From: an uncultured Flavobacteriaceae bacterium
GTDB lineage: Bacteria; Bacteroidota; Bacteroidia; Flavobacteriales; Flavobacteriaceae
Direction of reading: 5' to 3'
Length of the DNA: 64,000 nt
NCBI GenBank assembly: GCA_947497145.1
Contig: CANMFQ010000005.1
Coordinates: 1 to 64,000, forward strand
Below are positions 1-9,113 of the stretch, piece by piece; the first letter of the stretch is position 1; every line of letters starts with the position of its first letter. A program made the translations under genes and the position numbers. The notes under the pieces were generated by a model that made no database searches, was not told where the DNA came from, and was given only the letters and a program-made list of their open reading frames with translations.

Positions 1-94
1 TTTGAACAATACCACATAGGCTATCAAAACTCTTACGCATATCGGTGGATGGCACATACATCTCAAATTTACTGCTAATATCAAGTCCTAACAT
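1..94 (-). mobile_element. IS66-family TnpB (orf2) protein, N-terminal fragment cut by window edge
   Basis: Reading leftwards from an ATG at 94, about 31 codons are open to the window edge. They include the segment STDMRKSFDSLCGIVQ, which matches the conserved TDMRKSFDGL-type N-terminus of TnpB proteins of IS66-family insertion sequences. TnpB is an accessory protein whose exact role in transposition is unclear. The rest of the element, including the large TnpC transposase, would lie to the left. The 89 bp between this start and the recQ stop may hold the right end of the element, but no second terminal repeat is visible for comparison. Family assignment is from the motif only; intactness cannot be judged. 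Confidence 0.75.
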
Positions 95-183
95 AAGTTA
101 TAATTTTGAAAATACAAAACTAAACTCCTATGCCGTTTAAGTCAAGATGGAGTTGCTCGGAGGGATACGAAAAAGCAAATCGC

Positions 184-2277
184 CTACGTGTCCAATAAAT
201 AAAGCCCCAATTTAATTTTCCAATAGGGGATTTTTTCTTCAAAATAATCAAAATAAGGCCGTAGTCCTTCTGCATCCTCTAGGGCTGTTTTTGCCTTTTC
301 AATTTTTGATAGCTCTTCGGAAGAAATAAATTGATGCATATCTAAAAATTCTCCTTCTGCACTTTTTTTCATCAAGTGACCGTAAATCGTATTTTCAGTA
401 AGTTCTCGTTTTTTAGCAATTTCTGCAGGTGAAAAACCTTCTTGATACAGCTTATAGGTTTGTTCATGTGTTGCTAGCTTCGGTTTTGAAGCTTCTATAT
501 GTGCTGCTATTTCCTCTAAAAAAACAGTTGCATACTTTTGTAATTTAGCATCACCTACCCCAGAAACTTGTGCAAATTCTTCTTTTGTGGCAGGTAGTTT
601 TGCTTCCATATCTTTTAAACTAGCATCGCCAAAAACCACATAAGCCGGCACCCCTTCTTCTTTAGCAATTTTATACCTCAGCACGCGAAGCTTCTCAAAG
701 AGTCCTTTCTTTTCAGATTTTCTTGTTTTTCTTTCTGTGACTTTTTCTACTTGATGCAGAATAGCCAGTTGCACAGGTTTTTTATGATACAAAATTTCTT
801 TTGCCAAAGGTGTTAGCGCAATACTACTTTTTTCTCTAAAATTAATTTCCAATACCCCTTGATTTAACAACTGAATAATGTACTGTTGCAAATCTTGCCA
901 AGAGACATCCTTTGCTGCTCCGTATGTTTTTATGTGCTGTAGTCCCCTTTCATATACTTGGGCATTTTGAGCACCACGCAGCACATCTATCAACACCCCC
1001 ATAGGTTCTTGTTCTTTCATTCGAGCTACTGCTGAACATATTTTTTGGGTTAAAACAGTACCATCAAAATAAGAAGGTGGTGCCTTACAAATATCACAAT
1101 TACCGCAGGTCTGTGTAGCATGTTCCCCAAAATAATTCAATAAAGCGATACGGCGACAACTCAATGCCTCAGCATATTGCTGCATACGTTCAAGTTTGGC
1201 ATATTGTACATCAGCATTTGCACTGTCAGCAATAAAATTTCGCAATTGAATCACATCTGCATAGCTATAAAAAAGCAAGGTATTTGCAGGCAAACCATCA
1301 CGCCCAGCACGTCCTATCTCTTGATAATAGCCTTCCAAATTCTTTGGCATATTGTAATGCATTACCCAGCGGACATTACTTTTATCTATTCCCATTCCAA
1401 AGGCGATAGTGGCACAAATAATAGGGGTTCTATCGTTAATAAAATCTTCTTGAACTAACGACCTTTCGTTTGCATCCATACCCGCATGATAGGCCTTGGC
1501 ATCATAGCCAGAAGCTTGTAATTTTTCTGCAAGCATCTGCGTACTCTTTCGACTCAAACAGTAAATAATACCACTTTCATCAAGATGTTTTTCAAGAAAA
1601 TTAAAAATCTGCTTGATACGATTTTGCCCCGGCCGAACTTCCAAATACAAATTTGGACGATTGAAAGATGCCAAATGACGCGACGCTTTGGTTATCGCAA
1701 GTTGATCTACAATATCATCTTGTGTAGCCTTATCTGCTGTAGCGGTTAATGCCAGTACAGGAATATTGTTGAATCTGCCCTTTAAACTGCCCAATTGTGT
1801 ATAAGCCGGTCTAAAATCATGCCCCCATGAAGAGATACAATGTGCTTCATCTACAGCAAATAAGCTAATCTCAATTTGTTGAAAAACAGCATCAAAATGC
1901 GCAATACTTTCTGGTGCTACATACAATAATTTTAATGTTCCCTTTTTTAGTTGCTCAACAATGTCTTGTTGTTCTTCATAAGGCTGCGAACTATTATAAT
2001 AAGCAGCTGCCACCCCATTGGCACGTAAAACATCAACCTGATCTTTCATTAAAGCTATCAAAGGAGAAATAACAATAGCCGTACCTGGCAATGCTAATGC
2101 AGGTAATTGAAAGCAAAGCGATTTACCACCACCTGTTGGCATAATAGCTAATACATCTCTCTTGGCCAGCACATCTTCAATTATCTCCAATTGATTAGGG
2201 CGAAAAGTATCATACCCAAAATGGGTTTTTAAAAGCTGTAAAAGTGTTGTCTTATTTTGAGTAATTGGCATGGTCAA
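184..2277 (-). CDS. recQ: ATP-dependent DNA helicase RecQ
   Basis: A 697-residue superfamily 2 DNA helicase, predicted to unwind DNA 3' to 5' in recombination and fork repair. The Walker A motif MPTGGGKS has Lys52, and the DEAH box lies at residues 143-146 in [19 protein letters not shown], the RecQ signature. The helicase C domain contains [13 protein letters not shown] four-Cys zinc site follows (CRR...CGNCDIC, about residues 370-395), then a winged-helix RQC region, an HRDC domain (about 525-600) and a C-terminal helix-turn-helix extension (about 610-697) common in Bacteroidota RecQ. A start at Met3 is equally possible. It stands alone, with ssb 159 bp upstream on the same strand. Confidence 0.96.
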   Translation of the reverse strand: MTMPITQNKTTLLQLLKTHFGYDTFRPNQLEIIEDVLAKRDVLAIMPTGGGKSLCFQLPALALPGTAIVISPLIALMKDQVDVLRANGVAAAYYNSSQPYEEQQDIVEQLKKGTLKLLYVAPESIAHFDAVFQQIEISLFAVDEAHCISSWGHDFRPAYTQLGSLKGRFNNIPVLALTATADKATQDDIVDQLAITKASRHLASFNRPNLYLEVRPGQNRIKQIFNFLEKHLDESGIIYCLSRKSTQMLAEKLQASGYDAKAYHAGMDANERSLVQEDFINDRTPIICATIAFGMGIDKSNVRWVMHYNMPKNLEGYYQEIGRAGRDGLPANTLLFYSYADVIQLRNFIADSANADVQYAKLERMQQYAEALSCRRIALLNYFGEHATQTCGNCDICKAPPSYFDGTVLTQKICSAVARMKEQEPMGVLIDVLRGAQNAQVYERGLQHIKTYGAAKDVSWQDLQQYIIQLLNQGVLEINFREKSSIALTPLAKEILYHKKPVQLAILHQVEKVTERKTRKSEKKGLFEKLRVLRYKIAKEEGVPAYVVFGDASLKDMEAKLPATKEEFAQVSGVGDAKLQKYATVFLEEIAAHIEASKPKLATHEQTYKLYQEGFSPAEIAKKRELTENTIYGHLMKKSAEGEFLDMHQFISSEELSKIEKAKTALEDAEGLRPYFDYFEEKIPYWKIKLGLYLLDT

Positions 2278-2393
2278 AGTTATGAAATGTAGTAGTATTT
2301 TTAATACTGAAAACTGAAGTCTTTACAAACAGAAACACCTTTTTTAAAAACAGCATTCATAGCCCATAAAAAAGGTTGTTCTGAAATTTTAAT

Positions 2394-2419
2394 AAATTGT
2401 AGGTTTTCCTACGCAATTT
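2394..2419 (-). terminator. Possible hairpin terminator downstream of ssb
   Basis: An inverted repeat AAATTG-TAGG, TTTT loop, CCTA-CG-CAATTT lies 18 bp past the ssb stop. On the minus strand the stem is followed by an AT-rich stretch rather than a clean T run, and the stem carries a 2-nt bulge. It could end ssb transcription before recQ, but the evidence is only the symmetry. Confidence 0.3.
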
Positions 2420-2436
2420 AGGTACGTTGGACAATA

Positions 2437-2769
2437 TTATTTCCCTAGCATCAACAGCTCATTGCATTTAATTTCGGTAATATATCGTTTTTCACCTTGT
2501 TTGTTCTCATACGAACGATGCATTAATTTACCTTCTATAGCTACCTGTTTTCCTTTGGTTAAATAATTTTCAACAATATCAGCGGTTTTACCCCAAACAA
2601 CAATATTATGCCATTGTGTTTCCTCCACTTTTTCACCTTGTGTATTTTTGTAACTGTCCGTAGTTGCCATAGAAAATTTGGCTAGTTTACTCCCGTTTTC
2701 TAAAGTTATTATTTCTGGATCTTGACCCAAGTTTCCGATTAATTGTACTGAATTTCTAAGTGCATTCAT
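2437..2769 (-). CDS. ssb: Short single-stranded DNA-binding protein
   Basis: A 110-residue OB-fold single-stranded DNA-binding protein. The N-terminus MNALRNSVQLIGNLGQDPE, the central TQWHNIVVWGK and the segment YLTKGKQVAIEGKL are canonical SSB motifs. The protein ends at about the last OB strand (NELLMLGK). It therefore lacks the flexible linker and acidic DDDIPF-like tail that normally recruits repair partners. Short SSB paralogues of this kind occur in Flavobacteriia beside a full-length housekeeping SSB, so this is probably an accessory copy. Placement next to recQ is suggestive of DNA repair, but they are separated by 159 bp and a possible hairpin. Confidence 0.93.
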   Translation of the reverse strand: MNALRNSVQLIGNLGQDPEIITLENGSKLAKFSMATTDSYKNTQGEKVEETQWHNIVVWGKTADIVENYLTKGKQVAIEGKLMHRSYENKQGEKRYITEIKCNELLMLGK

Positions 2770-3442
2770 GATAGTAAATTTTAATGTTAAACAATTTGTA
2801 ATATCAAGTTCTTATGTTTCGACAATGCAAACCTAAATCGTGAACCAAAAAAGATTCGGTATTAAAATGCTTACTTACGTTTGTAAACGTATGTAAATGT
2901 TTAAAAATAAAAATATATCTATATATCAATTGATTATGTTAAAATTATAATTCTAAAAATAACCTATATACCTTTATAAAAATGGATATAATACAACTAA
3001 AACTGAAATATAAACAAGAACACAACAGTCATTCTACCATTAATTCAGCTCCCAATTACTACTTTATAGACTTTGAAAACTACCCCTGTTTACAAATTAT
3101 ACACAAAGCTATCGCTACGCCAAGCTTGTACCGGTAAGTACAGAAATGCTATGTTAAAATGAGATGAAATTGCTTTTTGTTTTTTAATAATTGACACAAG
3201 AGCTTTAAATGTCAAAAGTGCAATAATAGCAATTATATAATGTCAAAAAATCATCGAAGTTTTATAGAAATTTACACTAAAGACGCAACATAAAATTGTT
3301 GCTAATTCGCATTACATCCACTAAATTTTTAACTCGGTCTTTTAGCCTATTCTTTTATTCGGTTCTTAGAGCAAATATCAATCCGGTAAAATTGTAAGAA
3401 AAACATTACCTATTAATGATAATATTTCGTAAATTTGTGTTT
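2770..3442. other. Intergenic region between ssb and the TPR hybrid kinase
   Basis: About 670 bp of AT-rich sequence between divergent genes. It should contain the ssb promoter (left) and the kinase promoter (right). A 14-bp inverted repeat lies at 2877-2890, and a TAAATTTG box fitting the Bacteroidota -7 consensus lies at 3430-3437. A 51-codon ORF from an ATG at 2982 has no recognisable features and I do not call it a gene. No RNA gene or mobile element remnant was recognised. Confidence 0.6.
2877..2890. promoter_or_regulatory. Palindromic site upstream of ssb
   Basis: ACGTTT-GT-AAACGT is a perfect 6-bp inverted repeat with a 2-bp spacer, 107 bp upstream of the ssb start. It sits in a wider TACGTTTGTAAACGTATGTAAA context, suggesting a binding site for a dimeric regulator, possibly a damage-response repressor. 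No regulator for it is identified in the window, so function is inference. Confidence 0.3.
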
Positions 3443-5635
3443 ATGCACCCTGTAGGAAAAAAGAAATATATCATAAGTTTTGCTGCATGTTTTATGTTAA
3501 TGTGGGGTACCATAAATGCGCAAGCGAGACAGACCAGCCCCCTCTCTATTGAAGATAGTATATCATACTACCTAAAGGCTGCCTCAGAGAGCATTAAACA
3601 TAATGACGACAAAATCACCAAATCTTTTGTTGGTATTAACCGCGCTCTAGCACTATCTGCAAGCATAGATAACGATTCATTAGAACATATTGTTATCATT
3701 AAAATAGGACAATTTTACAACAAAATTAATGATCATTCTCAATCTAAATATTATCTCAATAAAGGTATAGATTTTTTTAAACCAAGAAACAACTATGATG
3801 CGCTTTCAGTGGCCTATAAATCATTAGGAGCTCTTTTCTATAAACTAAAAAAATATGATAAAACACTAGAATACACGAAACTAGCTTATTCTTATGCACT
3901 TAAAGCGAAAGATCGTTCGGTAGGTATTTCGGTTTTATACAATTTAGCTTTCTTCGCAGAAAATATTCATAAAGACATGAATCTTTGCAAAAAATATTCA
4001 TTAATGGGTATTGCCCTTGTTGAACAACTCAAAGATTCTTCAATAACTTCAAACCGCTTAAGAAGCTACTACGCATACACTCTTTTAAAAGAAAATAGGG
4101 TTGACGAATCATGGGAAGCCTATCAACCTGTTATAAAATTTCATGAAAATCTAAAGGCGTATCGAGATATTTCAATAATTCATAAAAATTTCATTTCATA
4201 CTATGAAAAGCATTTCAACAAAAAGAAAATGCTCTACTTTGTAAAACAGCATCGCGAAAATTTTCAAAAATATGATGAAGCGATTACTGAACGTACTATA
4301 GCCGAAATTAGAGATGCCGAAAATTTCAACACTTTGGCATTAAAGTTCAAGCTATCGAAAAATCAATTGGAAATGGCAAAACATGAAAATGATAGCCTAA
4401 TTTACCTCATATCAATACTTTCACTACTCTTTATTTTAGCAAGCATTTCATCTGTAATTATAAAGCGAAAAAACAGTTTGTTAAAAAAATTAAAAACAAA
4501 TGCAGAAAACGCCTCGTTACAAAAATCGAAATTTATCGCTATGATAAGTCACGAGCTACGAACACCCTTGCATGCTGTTGTAGGTTTTTCTTCTTTTTTA
4601 ATTAAAGACAAGCCCAAAGATTCTCAAAAAAAACATCTAGAGTTATTAAGTTCTTCTGCCAATCATTTATTAAACCTAATTAACAACGTTTTAAAACTAT
4701 ATGAATTTGATTACAAAGAAATAAAACCCATAAATAAGATATTTAATTTTAGAGAAACTATTTCAATGACAACCGGTTCTTTTGCCATTTTATTTGAACA
4801 AAGGAATAATTTATTTAGGTTAAACATTGACGAAGACATTGAAGATGCTATATATGGTGATGCTCAAAAAATTACGCAAATACTCACCAACCTAATAAGC
4901 AACGCCAACAAATTCACTCAAAATGGTTACGTTACATTAACCATAAAGCAACTAAACATTGAAGGTGATATGAGCACTCTATATTTTAGTGTTGAAGATA
5001 CCGGTAAAGGGATAGCTAAAGCCCATCATGAATCAATATTTGAAGCCTTCAATCCGAATACCATGAATATTGAAAAAACCCATGATGGTTCTGGCTTAGG
5101 TTTATCAATAGTACGAAAATTGCTACAGATAATGGACAGCGATATTACACTAGAGAGCGAACTTGGCAAGGGTTCAAAATTTGCTTTCATCTTAAAACTA
5201 AAGGTCGCTAAAAAAACATCTGCCAAAGAATTAGATATAGATTACAATAAAATAGGAAAGTCAAAAATTTTAGTAGTTGAAGACAACAAAATCAATCAGT
5301 TACTGGTAAAAAAAATATTAAATAAAGAAAAAGCCTCTTACGACCTTTGCGAAAATGGACTCATAGCCGTTAATAAATTTAAATCAAAACCTAAAAACTA
5401 CTACGATTTAATTTTGATGGATATGCACATGCCAGTAATGAATGGTTATGAGGCTACTAAAATAATTCGCTCAATAGACTCAAATATCCCCATAATTGCA
5501 ATGACTGCAACCAATTTAAGTAATGATACAGTTTCGTTGAACGCAAAAGGCTTATCTGCAGTTATCCACAAACCATTTACCATAGGTGATTTGTTTGATG
5601 TGATGAGCAAGCACATACTTTCAAAAGCAATTTGA
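3443..5635 (+). CDS. Hybrid sensor histidine kinase with TPR sensor region and C-terminal receiver
   Basis: About 730 residues from this start; an in-frame ATG lies upstream at 3416. I prefer 3443 because it puts KKKYIISFAACFMLMW at the N-terminus as a signal peptide, and because a TAAATTTG promoter-like box lies at 3430-3437. Order: exported helical TPR-like region (about 30-310), a membrane helix (about 318-340), a HisKA domain with phospho-acceptor His370 (ISHELRTP), a HATPase domain (DTGKGI and DGSGLGLSIV), and a receiver domain with phospho-acceptor Asp660 (LILMDMHMP) and Lys710. The kinase phosphorylates its own receiver. No DNA-binding output domain or partner gene is adjacent, so its target is unknown. 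Confidence 0.9.
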   Translation: MHPVGKKKYIISFAACFMLMWGTINAQARQTSPLSIEDSISYYLKAASESIKHNDDKITKSFVGINRALALSASIDNDSLEHIVIIKIGQFYNKINDHSQSKYYLNKGIDFFKPRNNYDALSVAYKSLGALFYKLKKYDKTLEYTKLAYSYALKAKDRSVGISVLYNLAFFAENIHKDMNLCKKYSLMGIALVEQLKDSSITSNRLRSYYAYTLLKENRVDESWEAYQPVIKFHENLKAYRDISIIHKNFISYYEKHFNKKKMLYFVKQHRENFQKYDEAITERTIAEIRDAENFNTLALKFKLSKNQLEMAKHENDSLIYLISILSLLFILASISSVIIKRKNSLLKKLKTNAENASLQKSKFIAMISHELRTPLHAVVGFSSFLIKDKPKDSQKKHLELLSSSANHLLNLINNVLKLYEFDYKEIKPINKIFNFRETISMTTGSFAILFEQRNNLFRLNIDEDIEDAIYGDAQKITQILTNLISNANKFTQNGYVTLTIKQLNIEGDMSTLYFSVEDTGKGIAKAHHESIFEAFNPNTMNIEKTHDGSGLGLSIVRKLLQIMDSDITLESELGKGSKFAFILKLKVAKKTSAKELDIDYNKIGKSKILVVEDNKINQLLVKKILNKEKASYDLCENGLIAVNKFKSKPKNYYDLILMDMHMPVMNGYEATKIIRSIDSNIPIIAMTATNLSNDTVSLNAKGLSAVIHKPFTIGDLFDVMSKHILSKAI

Positions 5636-5643
5636 TGCTATAA

Positions 5644-6660
5644 TTAGGGTTTGTTGTATTGTTGAACAGCCTTCTCTAATTTAGTACGAATCCGCTTTCG
5701 AAGACGTTTTGGCTCCACCACTTCCATTGCATCGCCAAAACCTAAGATTAAGCGTTCTAACTCTAGATTTAATTTTACCGAAATAACCACTTCTATACTA
5801 CCATCATTATACGTCATATTTAGTATTTGTGAATGATGTAACGGCTTGGTTATCACATAAGGTGCATTATATTTATCTACCCATAGCTTAACAGCTGACG
5901 TACGCTCTCCTTGGTTTACGGTAACACCCACAACATCTTTATAAAAGGCATCAGCATCAAATTCATGCTTCGTATAAACCGTTTTAAAATCATAATCAAT
6001 ACTACTAATTCTATCCAAGGCAAGATTTACAACCCCTCTACTTTTATTACCCATACCTACCAAAAACCAACGATTATTATATTCTTTCAAAAGATATGGA
6101 TGAAAGGTAATTATACTAGGGGCAGCAGCTTTAAAAGACCTATACGTTAACTTTAAAACTACTTTTTTTTGAATAGCCTGATAAAGCTCATCTAGCCAAT
6201 GAAGCCCTTTTAAATTCTCATTTTTATCTAAATGAATAATCGAAGCCTGTTGTGTTTTTTCGGTATACACTTTATCTTCTAAACGCTGAATTATGCCGCC
6301 TAATTCTGAGAACAACGAAAAATCTTTAAACTGCCTTAGCATTTCAACAGTTTCAAAAAGCACATTCATATCACTTTCTGTAATAGGTATAGCGGTAATC
6401 GAATACGCATCATCGTCATATTTATAATACTTTTTATCATAAACAGTAATGGGAGCATTATAACCCAATTTATCGCTCCGCATCAATTGAATATCCAATT
6501 GCACTGTTCTTTTGCTAACATTCACTGCCCTACCTTCATATTCATAAAGGGCATCTGAACACGCTTTAATAAGATCATCTAAAGTCCATTGACGGTAGCT
6601 GTTTTGTAAACACTTGTCAATAGTTTTGTACCGAATGAGGGCATTTTTATTTAAGGCCAT
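5644..6660 (-). CDS. WYL-domain transcriptional regulator
   Basis: A 338-residue cytoplasmic regulator. The N-terminal 60-70 residues look like a winged helix-turn-helix (YRQWTLDDLIKAC, then SKRTVQLDIQLMR). The middle and C-terminal parts are a WYL sensor domain, with HPYLLKEYNNRWFLVGMG matching the motif that names the family (here W-F-L), followed by a C-terminal extension ending in IRTKLEKAV. WYL regulators bind nucleic acid or nucleotide-like ligands and often control DNA-damage, defence or repair genes. It lies 6 bp downstream of the CAP/OmpA gene on the same strand, so the two are probably cotranscribed, diverging from the nucleotidyltransferase/RtcB cluster. It is the best candidate in the window to read the 37-bp repeats, but that link is inferred. 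Confidence 0.88.
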   Translation of the reverse strand: MALNKNALIRYKTIDKCLQNSYRQWTLDDLIKACSDALYEYEGRAVNVSKRTVQLDIQLMRSDKLGYNAPITVYDKKYYKYDDDAYSITAIPITESDMNVLFETVEMLRQFKDFSLFSELGGIIQRLEDKVYTEKTQQASIIHLDKNENLKGLHWLDELYQAIQKKVVLKLTYRSFKAAAPSIITFHPYLLKEYNNRWFLVGMGNKSRGVVNLALDRISSIDYDFKTVYTKHEFDADAFYKDVVGVTVNQGERTSAVKLWVDKYNAPYVITKPLHHSQILNMTYNDGSIEVVISVKLNLELERLILGFGDAMEVVEPKRLRKRIRTKLEKAVQQYNKP

Positions 6661-6666
6661 ACATAC

Positions 6667-8982
6667 TTATTGATTACAGGTTTTGCAATATAAATTTTTA
6701 ACTCCAGTTCTATTCAAATTCTGAAAATCTCTATTTATCCAATTGCACCAAGCTTCCTTATCAAAAGAAATGACCTTCTTATGGGCTTTTATAAGTTGCG
6801 ACTCGTCCAAATTTGTACCATCAGAATTATAAGGATATGCCGTTAGTGTTTCTGCTAAAATAAAGGCTGCTCTTCTATTTAATTCATTATCGTGAAGCCT
6901 CTTTCGCAGCTGCTCTACAGTAAGATGATACATGCTCCAACTATTAAAAAATAAACTAAGCGCTACATCATCATCAACCGTAAGTGCCTCTTCCCTAAAA
7001 TAATTGGTTATAAAATCAAAAGATTCTCTAATTTTTTGCTGCTCATTAATCTGCCCAAAATACTCAATACGCGTCATATGGTAATTTAAAAACAAAGGAT
7101 TTACAACATCAGCAGACTTATAATTATCAAACAATGGTTTTACTTTATCAGGATGCATGACTTTGGCAAAGTTCTCTGTACTCACATCCCAATTACGCAA
7201 CATTCTGCGCCCCGTAATGGTATATAGGTTTAGCAAATTTTTTTGTGCACCTTCGGTTAATTCATCAGCTCTAGATAACCATGTTCTAACAAAATAAACA
7301 ATATTATCTAAGTTATAACCATAAATATCACGCAGCAACAATGCTGATACATTTTGCACTAATTCTTTCTCACCAAACATACGATCGATAACAAATTCTT
7401 CTCCCAAAAAATAGGTATTGGTGGTATCCTTATAAATTTCATACAATGCCTTATTGGCTAGCTCGTAGTTTTTTGACACCAACCCATTTATTAAATTATT
7501 GTACAGATGCTGACTAGCTGTTTTCTCCCATGTATCCTCATAATAAATAATGGCTTTAGATTTACGCTGTTGCTCCAAGGCATGCACCCATTTGTTATCT
7601 TTTTGCTTATTAATATACCCGCGTATTTTTTCTTTATCCCATTGTCTTATATCCTCATTTCCATATAATTCTAACTGATAATCACATAGCTCCCAATTTT
7701 CTTTAGAATCAATGTCTATTTTTGATTGCTGAAGATTTAATTGTTCATGCAACACCTTAGTTATATGTTTTGCCCGCTGTTTATGCAGATTTTCATTTAC
7801 TTGATAGCTTCCATCTACAGAGGTATAACTTTTAATATCTAAGGCCAGTATGTTCTTAGTACTAGACTTAATGTCAGTCATTTTTTTGGCAACAGTTTTT
7901 CCGGTATCAAATTCAAAAAATACCTCATCAATTTCACCTATTCCCTCAGTAAGTAATGTTGTTTTAGGGTTATACACCTCTGGCTCAATATCTCGTAAAG
8001 CATACCTACCGCTATCTACAAAAGCAGGAGTAGCATAACTACATTTCATGCCCGATTTTATAATAATAAGGTTAGGACTAAGCTCTTTTCCTCGTAAAGC
8101 CTCTGGTACTTTGCCCAAAGAAACAACAAGACGCCTAGGGTTTTGAGCGCGATTATTGTCCAAAATGTCGTCAATAAAGAGTGGTTTTAAAAGAACACCA
8201 TCGTAAATTAAAGAACTGTCTAGGGTATTCCCTTGTCCACATAGCATTTGGTCTCGTGCCACCAAATCTACCGCCAAACCATCTAATTTATTATCCAACA
8301 CCCTTTTTACGCGATTAACACTGTAAAATTTAAAAATGACCTCACCATTTTCTATTGCAATAGAATTACCCATGTTTGTGATAATATTTCTATTCCCTCC
8401 TATTAATGAGGTACAATTCCTGTCTGCATTTTTAATACCAAAAGCGTTTTCACTCAATTGACCCGCTATTTCAACTCCTTTATTACCCAATACATGAACC
8501 GCATATATTCTTCTAGATTTTGAATCATATTTAAAAGCAAAGTCACCGTGGGTATAGCCGTCAGACATCATATTCTTATAATGCCCTTTTGATGACCTCC
8601 ACGACTTAAACATATCGAGTGCTATTTTGGCTAACCCTCCTTTAGGCAAGGGAAACCGTATTGCTTTGGACACCAAAATATTTTCACCTACCGTTTCAAA
8701 AGCCGTCTCAAAATAGTGAACCCTAAGCAATGGGGTCTGAAATTTCATATCAGCATTACTATGTTTTAGTTTTTTAACTTTTGCCAAATAGGCCGATTGA
8801 ATAGCTGCGGCTGCGGCTAAATCTTTATCCCTTTTTAAGGGTGCATGCCCTTTCTCAACTCTATGAGCATTGATTTTTTTATGTAGCAAATCACCAATTT
8901 TACCTCTCTCAACAGGACCAATTTGAGCTAAAGCGTTAAAAACAGTGAACGTAAAAATGGTGGCGAATAGGAATTTTTTCAT
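6667..8982 (-). CDS. Secreted CAP-domain protein with OmpA-like domain
   Basis: A 771-residue exported protein of unknown role. Residues 1-20 form a signal peptide ending in ALAQ. Residues about 25-175 form a CAP/SCP domain (INAHRVEKGHAPLKRDKDL, HSNADM, ETVGENI, WRSSKGHYKNMMSDGYTHGDFAF), the fold of cysteine-rich secretory and PR-1 proteins. Residues about 350-440 resemble an OmpA-type peptidoglycan-binding module (FFEFDTGKTVAKK, then LHKQRAKHITKVLHEQL). The C-terminal 300 residues are helical and unassigned, ending YCKTCNQ. It precedes the WYL gene by 6 bp, an unusual pairing of an envelope protein with a regulator. The combination suggests periplasmic anchoring to the cell wall. Confidence 0.75.
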   Translation of the reverse strand: MKKFLFATIFTFTVFNALAQIGPVERGKIGDLLHKKINAHRVEKGHAPLKRDKDLAAAAAIQSAYLAKVKKLKHSNADMKFQTPLLRVHYFETAFETVGENILVSKAIRFPLPKGGLAKIALDMFKSWRSSKGHYKNMMSDGYTHGDFAFKYDSKSRRIYAVHVLGNKGVEIAGQLSENAFGIKNADRNCTSLIGGNRNIITNMGNSIAIENGEVIFKFYSVNRVKRVLDNKLDGLAVDLVARDQMLCGQGNTLDSSLIYDGVLLKPLFIDDILDNNRAQNPRRLVVSLGKVPEALRGKELSPNLIIIKSGMKCSYATPAFVDSGRYALRDIEPEVYNPKTTLLTEGIGEIDEVFFEFDTGKTVAKKMTDIKSSTKNILALDIKSYTSVDGSYQVNENLHKQRAKHITKVLHEQLNLQQSKIDIDSKENWELCDYQLELYGNEDIRQWDKEKIRGYINKQKDNKWVHALEQQRKSKAIIYYEDTWEKTASQHLYNNLINGLVSKNYELANKALYEIYKDTTNTYFLGEEFVIDRMFGEKELVQNVSALLLRDIYGYNLDNIVYFVRTWLSRADELTEGAQKNLLNLYTITGRRMLRNWDVSTENFAKVMHPDKVKPLFDNYKSADVVNPLFLNYHMTRIEYFGQINEQQKIRESFDFITNYFREEALTVDDDVALSLFFNSWSMYHLTVEQLRKRLHDNELNRRAAFILAETLTAYPYNSDGTNLDESQLIKAHKKVISFDKEAWCNWINRDFQNLNRTGVKNLYCKTCNQ

Positions 8983-9058
8983 AATAACAGAAAAACAAGA
9001 ATCAAACCAAACTCTGATTTGAGGGTAATAACGTAAAAGTTTCTAAACAATTACACAC

Positions 9059-9095
9059 CTACGCAAAATAATTGCGTACACGTATCGCAAATTTG
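9059..9095 (+). repeat. 37-bp direct repeat, copy 1 (upstream of first RlaP-like gene)
   Basis: This 37-bp stretch is identical to 10937-10973. Inside it are three copies of a CGCAA half-site: ACGCAA at 9061-9066, its inverse TTGCGT at 9072-9077, and TCGCAA at 9085-9090. It ends in CAAATTTG, one mismatch from the TAnnTTTG -7 promoter box. It lies 18 bp before the first nucleotidyltransferase start and 76 bp from the divergent CAP/OmpA start. Likely a promoter/operator, alternatively a recombination site flanking the two-gene cassette. Confidence 0.8.
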
Positions 9096-9113
9096 ACCTA
9101 TAAACAAAAAGCC

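Noticed and set aside
1177-1458. 93-codon plus-strand ORF inside recQ
   Set aside because: It is antisense to a clear helicase gene and its product resembles no family; a shadow frame.
2982-3137. 51-codon ORF between ssb and the hybrid kinase
   Set aside because: No promoter, no recognisable motif, AT-rich and low complexity; likely chance.
9072-9113. TTG start for the first nucleotidyltransferase at 9072
   Set aside because: It would begin inside the 37-bp repeat and add residues not fitting the family; the ATG at 9114 is better.
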